DNA of 7,976 nucleotides from an uncultured Dysgonomonas sp. (GTDB lineage: Bacteria; Bacteroidota; Bacteroidia; Bacteroidales; Dysgonomonadaceae): contig CALYRA010000031.1 of NCBI GenBank assembly GCA_945292135.1, positions 1-7,976 of the forward strand. The letters are read 5' to 3'. A model generated the notes under the pieces. The model did not search any database and was not told the DNA's origin. It saw nothing but the letters and a program-made list of their open reading frames with translations. Within the stretch, counting starts at the first letter, position 1; every line of letters starts with the position of its first letter. Of the stretch, positions 6,336 through 7,976 are shown piece by piece. The position numbers and the translations under genes were made by a program.

Positions 6336-7007
6336 ATGGAAATAATGAAAACATTTAGAAATAAAGAAGGTAAAAAGATATTGTTTTCGATGGTGAAAGC
6401 AATTCAAGATAATAAAGCCTACCTCAGCGAAGTGGACGGGTTGATCGGAGACGGTGATCATGGCGCGAATATGAACAAAGGTTTTACCGTATTCGAAACA
6501 CGCTTCAAAGAAGAAAATATTTCTTTCACTGATGGGTTAGCCGAATTAGGAACAATATTATTGACCGAAATAGGCGGATCTATGGGACCTATCTATGGAA
6601 CTATACTGATAGATATGGCTGAGGCGGCAGAAGATAAAGACGAAATAGACCTGAATACATTCTCGAAGATGCTCTCTACAGGATTAGAAGGACTCTCGGG
6701 GATAGTTGACGCAAAAGTAGGAGATAAAACGCTTGTTGATACATTAGCTCCCGCCGTTGACGCCTTAAATAACGCCGTAAAAGAAAACAAATCTTTTGAT
6801 GCAGCTTTGATCGATATGAAAAAAGCGGCTGAAGCAGGAAGAGAATCTACCAAAAACCTTGTTGCAAAGTTTGGACGTTCGAGCCGTTTGGGAGAACGCT
6901 CCAGAGGCGTATTGGATGCAGGAGCGACCTCTTGTTGCATTATCCTGACAGCAATGGCAGATTCAATAAATGATCTGCTCGTAAAAGAATCCGCAAATGT
7001 TCAATAA
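6336..7007 (+). CDS. dhaL: DhaL-type nucleotide-binding subunit of the keto-sugar kinase
   Basis: The 223-residue protein matches the full Dak2/DhaL domain. The Mg-nucleotide motif DGLIGDGDHG has Asp34, Asp39 and Asp41 in the spacing of the family's three metal-binding aspartates. GGSMGPIYG (80-88) and GRSSRLGERS (180-189) with DAGATS (194-199) form the rest of the nucleotide cradle. It works with DhaK in the cytoplasm to phosphorylate the keto sugar. In PTS-dependent systems the bound ADP is recharged by DhaM from phosphoenolpyruvate; in ATP-dependent systems DhaK and DhaL are usually fused. Here the subunits are separate, but no DhaM gene follows before rpiB. The start could be 6336 or the in-frame ATG at 6345. 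The next gene begins 9 nt after the stop. Confidence 0.9.
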   Translation: MEIMKTFRNKEGKKILFSMVKAIQDNKAYLSEVDGLIGDGDHGANMNKGFTVFETRFKEENISFTDGLAELGTILLTEIGGSMGPIYGTILIDMAEAAEDKDEIDLNTFSKMLSTGLEGLSGIVDAKVGDKTLVDTLAPAVDALNNAVKENKSFDAALIDMKKAAEAGRESTKNLVAKFGRSSRLGERSRGVLDAGATSCCIILTAMADSINDLLVKESANVQ

Positions 7008-7016
7008 ACAAAAGAA

Positions 7017-7487
7017 ATGATGAAAAAGAAAATAGCTATAGGCTGCGATGAAGCAGCGTACAGATTAAAAGTAGAACTAATAAAGCATCTGGAAAGCAAA
7101 GGGTTCGAAGTAGTTGACTTTGGCGCGAAAGAAGGTGAAGTAGTCTTGTATCCCGATGTAGCGGTAGCAGTATCCAAAGCAGTAGCTAAAGGCGAATTTG
7201 AACGCGCTGTCTTAGTTTGCGGTACAGGAATAGGAATGTCCATCACAGCCAACAAAGTTCCGGGAGTGAGGGCAGCGGTATGCCATGATCCTTTTTCAGC
7301 CCAAAGAGCGCGCAAGAGTAATGATGCACAAATAATCTGTTTCGGGGAACGCGTCATAGGTACCGAACTGGCAAAGAATCTACTGGATATCTGGTTGGAC
7401 TCAGAATTTGGAGGAGGAGGATCTATACCTAAAGTGAACCGGATCAACGAATACGAACATGAGTTTATGAAAGAAAAGAACATATAA
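7017..7487 (+). CDS. rpiB: RpiB-family sugar-phosphate isomerase, predicted D-erythrulose 4-phosphate isomerase (DerI/EryI-like)
   Basis: The 156-residue protein has the RpiB/LacAB fold length and motifs: IAIGCDEAAY at 6-15, the catalytic Cys68 in VCGTGIGMS (67-75), ANKVPGVRAAVC (78-89) and SNDAQIICFGERVIG (101-115). Against E. coli RpiB as I recall it, the phosphate-binding His10 is Glu12 here, the ring-opening His99 is Ser101, and the Arg133 position is Gly. Erythrulose 4-phosphate cannot form a furanose or pyranose ring, so loss of the ring-opening histidine suits a C4 substrate. Predicted reaction: D-erythrulose 4-phosphate to D-erythrose 4-phosphate, as for DerI of Mycolicibacterium and EryI of Brucella. 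It is packed between dhaL and transketolase, the next step in the pathway. A housekeeping ribose-5-phosphate isomerase role is less likely. The start may be either of two adjacent ATGs (7017 or 7020). Confidence 0.87.
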   Translation: MMKKKIAIGCDEAAYRLKVELIKHLESKGFEVVDFGAKEGEVVLYPDVAVAVSKAVAKGEFERAVLVCGTGIGMSITANKVPGVRAAVCHDPFSAQRARKSNDAQIICFGERVIGTELAKNLLDIWLDSEFGGGGSIPKVNRINEYEHEFMKEKNI

Positions 7488-7508
7488 TCTGAAAATTAAT
7501 CAAACCAG

Positions 7509-7976
7509 ATGAATGATACCTATCAATTAAACAGAGCTGCGGACAATATACGCGTACTATCAGCGGCAATGGTCGAAAAAGCAAAGTCGGGACATCCGGG
7601 TGGCGCAATGGGAGGAGCGGATTTTATTAATATCTTATTCTCTGAATTTTTAATCTATGATCCTGAAAATCCCATGTGGGAAGGTCGCGATCGCTTCTTC
7701 CTCGACCCCGGTCACATGTCGCCCATGCTATATGCGACACTTTGTTTAACAGGCAAATTTACTTTAGAAGACTTAAAACAATTCCGCCAATGGGGAAGTG
7801 TGACCCCCGGACATCCCGAAAGAGACATAACTCGGGGAATAGAAAATACATCAGGGCCATTAGGACAGGGGCACACTTTCGCCGTCGGCGCAGCCATTGC
7901 GGCTAAATTTCTTAAACACCGTTTTGGAGAAAGAATGGATCAAACGATCTATGCTTTTATTTCTGATGGTGGTATT
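7509..7976 (+). CDS. tkt: Transketolase, N-terminal part (runs off the right edge)
   Basis: The first 156 codons of a transketolase are present without a stop, out of roughly 650-700 expected for the full enzyme. Clear signatures are the SGHPGG motif (27-32), DPGHMSPMLYA (66-76), SVTPGHPER (97-105) and SGPLGQGHTFAVGAA (114-128). The window ends in YAFISDGGI, the start of the thiamine-diphosphate/Mg site, which has SDGG in place of the GDG of E. coli-type enzymes, a form I associate with Bacteroidota. It needs ThDP and Mg2+ and moves a two-carbon ketol unit. In this operon its likely job is to use D-erythrose 4-phosphate as acceptor (with xylulose 5-phosphate) to make fructose 6-phosphate and glyceraldehyde 3-phosphate. 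It starts 21 nt after rpiB. Whether it is full length or a split N-terminal subunit cannot be seen here. Confidence 0.93.
   Translation, partial: MNDTYQLNRAADNIRVLSAAMVEKAKSGHPGGAMGGADFINILFSEFLIYDPENPMWEGRDRFFLDPGHMSPMLYATLCLTGKFTLEDLKQFRQWGSVTPGHPERDITRGIENTSGPLGQGHTFAVGAAIAAKFLKHRFGERMDQTIYAFISDGGI

Noticed and set aside
7001..7483. Minus-strand open frame of 160 codons opposite rpiB.
   Set aside because: Antisense shadow of the well-supported RpiB-family gene; composition is low-complexity and no domain is visible. The same applies to the minus-strand frames opposite eltD, dhaK and dhaL.
7676..7906. Arginine-rich plus-strand open frame of 76 codons and its antisense partner.
   Set aside because: Both fall inside the transketolase coding sequence in other frames.

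Overview
The window looks like a chromosomal segment of a Bacteroidota (probably Bacteroidales-type) bacterium. The signs are moderate G+C (about 40 % by eye), A-rich leaders with no clear Shine-Dalgarno sequence before most start codons, a TonB-dependent receptor with an N-terminal carboxypeptidase-like domain, and a transketolase with the SDGG variant of the thiamine-diphosphate motif that I associate with this group. No rRNA, tRNA, CRISPR array, insertion sequence or phage gene was seen.

Left part, minus strand (1-1640): the N-terminal 446 codons of a TonB-dependent outer-membrane receptor run off the left edge. A cobalamin (B12) riboswitch lies antisense to the given strand at about 1452-1604, directly upstream of it. 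The riboswitch identifies the receptor as a probable BtuB-type vitamin B12 importer. Its likely promoter sits just 5' of the riboswitch.

Middle (1965-3257): a LacI-family repressor on the minus strand faces away from the catabolic operon. The 291-nt divergent intergenic region holds two regulatory-looking structures: a perfect 16-bp palindrome just upstream of the repressor start, and a 31-bp tandem duplication that gives four copies of GGGAACGGTTG. These are candidate operators for the repressor and the operon.

Right part, plus strand (3258-7976): six co-directional genes encode a zinc-dependent erythritol/L-threitol-type dehydrogenase (EltD-like), a short-chain D-threitol/D-arabitol-type dehydrogenase (DthD/GolD-like), DhaK- and DhaL-type keto-sugar kinase subunits, an RpiB-family isomerase with altered active-site residues, and the start of a transketolase. 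Read together this is a tetritol (C4 polyol) degradation pathway: threitol or erythritol is oxidised to erythrulose, phosphorylated by DhaK/DhaL, isomerised by the RpiB homologue to D-erythrose 4-phosphate, and passed to the pentose phosphate pathway by transketolase. The D-threitol branch is complete in the window. The L-erythrulose branch would need a triose-phosphate-isomerase-like LerI/EryH enzyme that is not visible here. No DhaM phosphotransfer subunit and no transporter are visible, so the phosphoryl donor and the uptake route are open. Two strong intercistronic hairpins follow the two dehydrogenase genes; the last four genes are packed with gaps of 9-21 nt.
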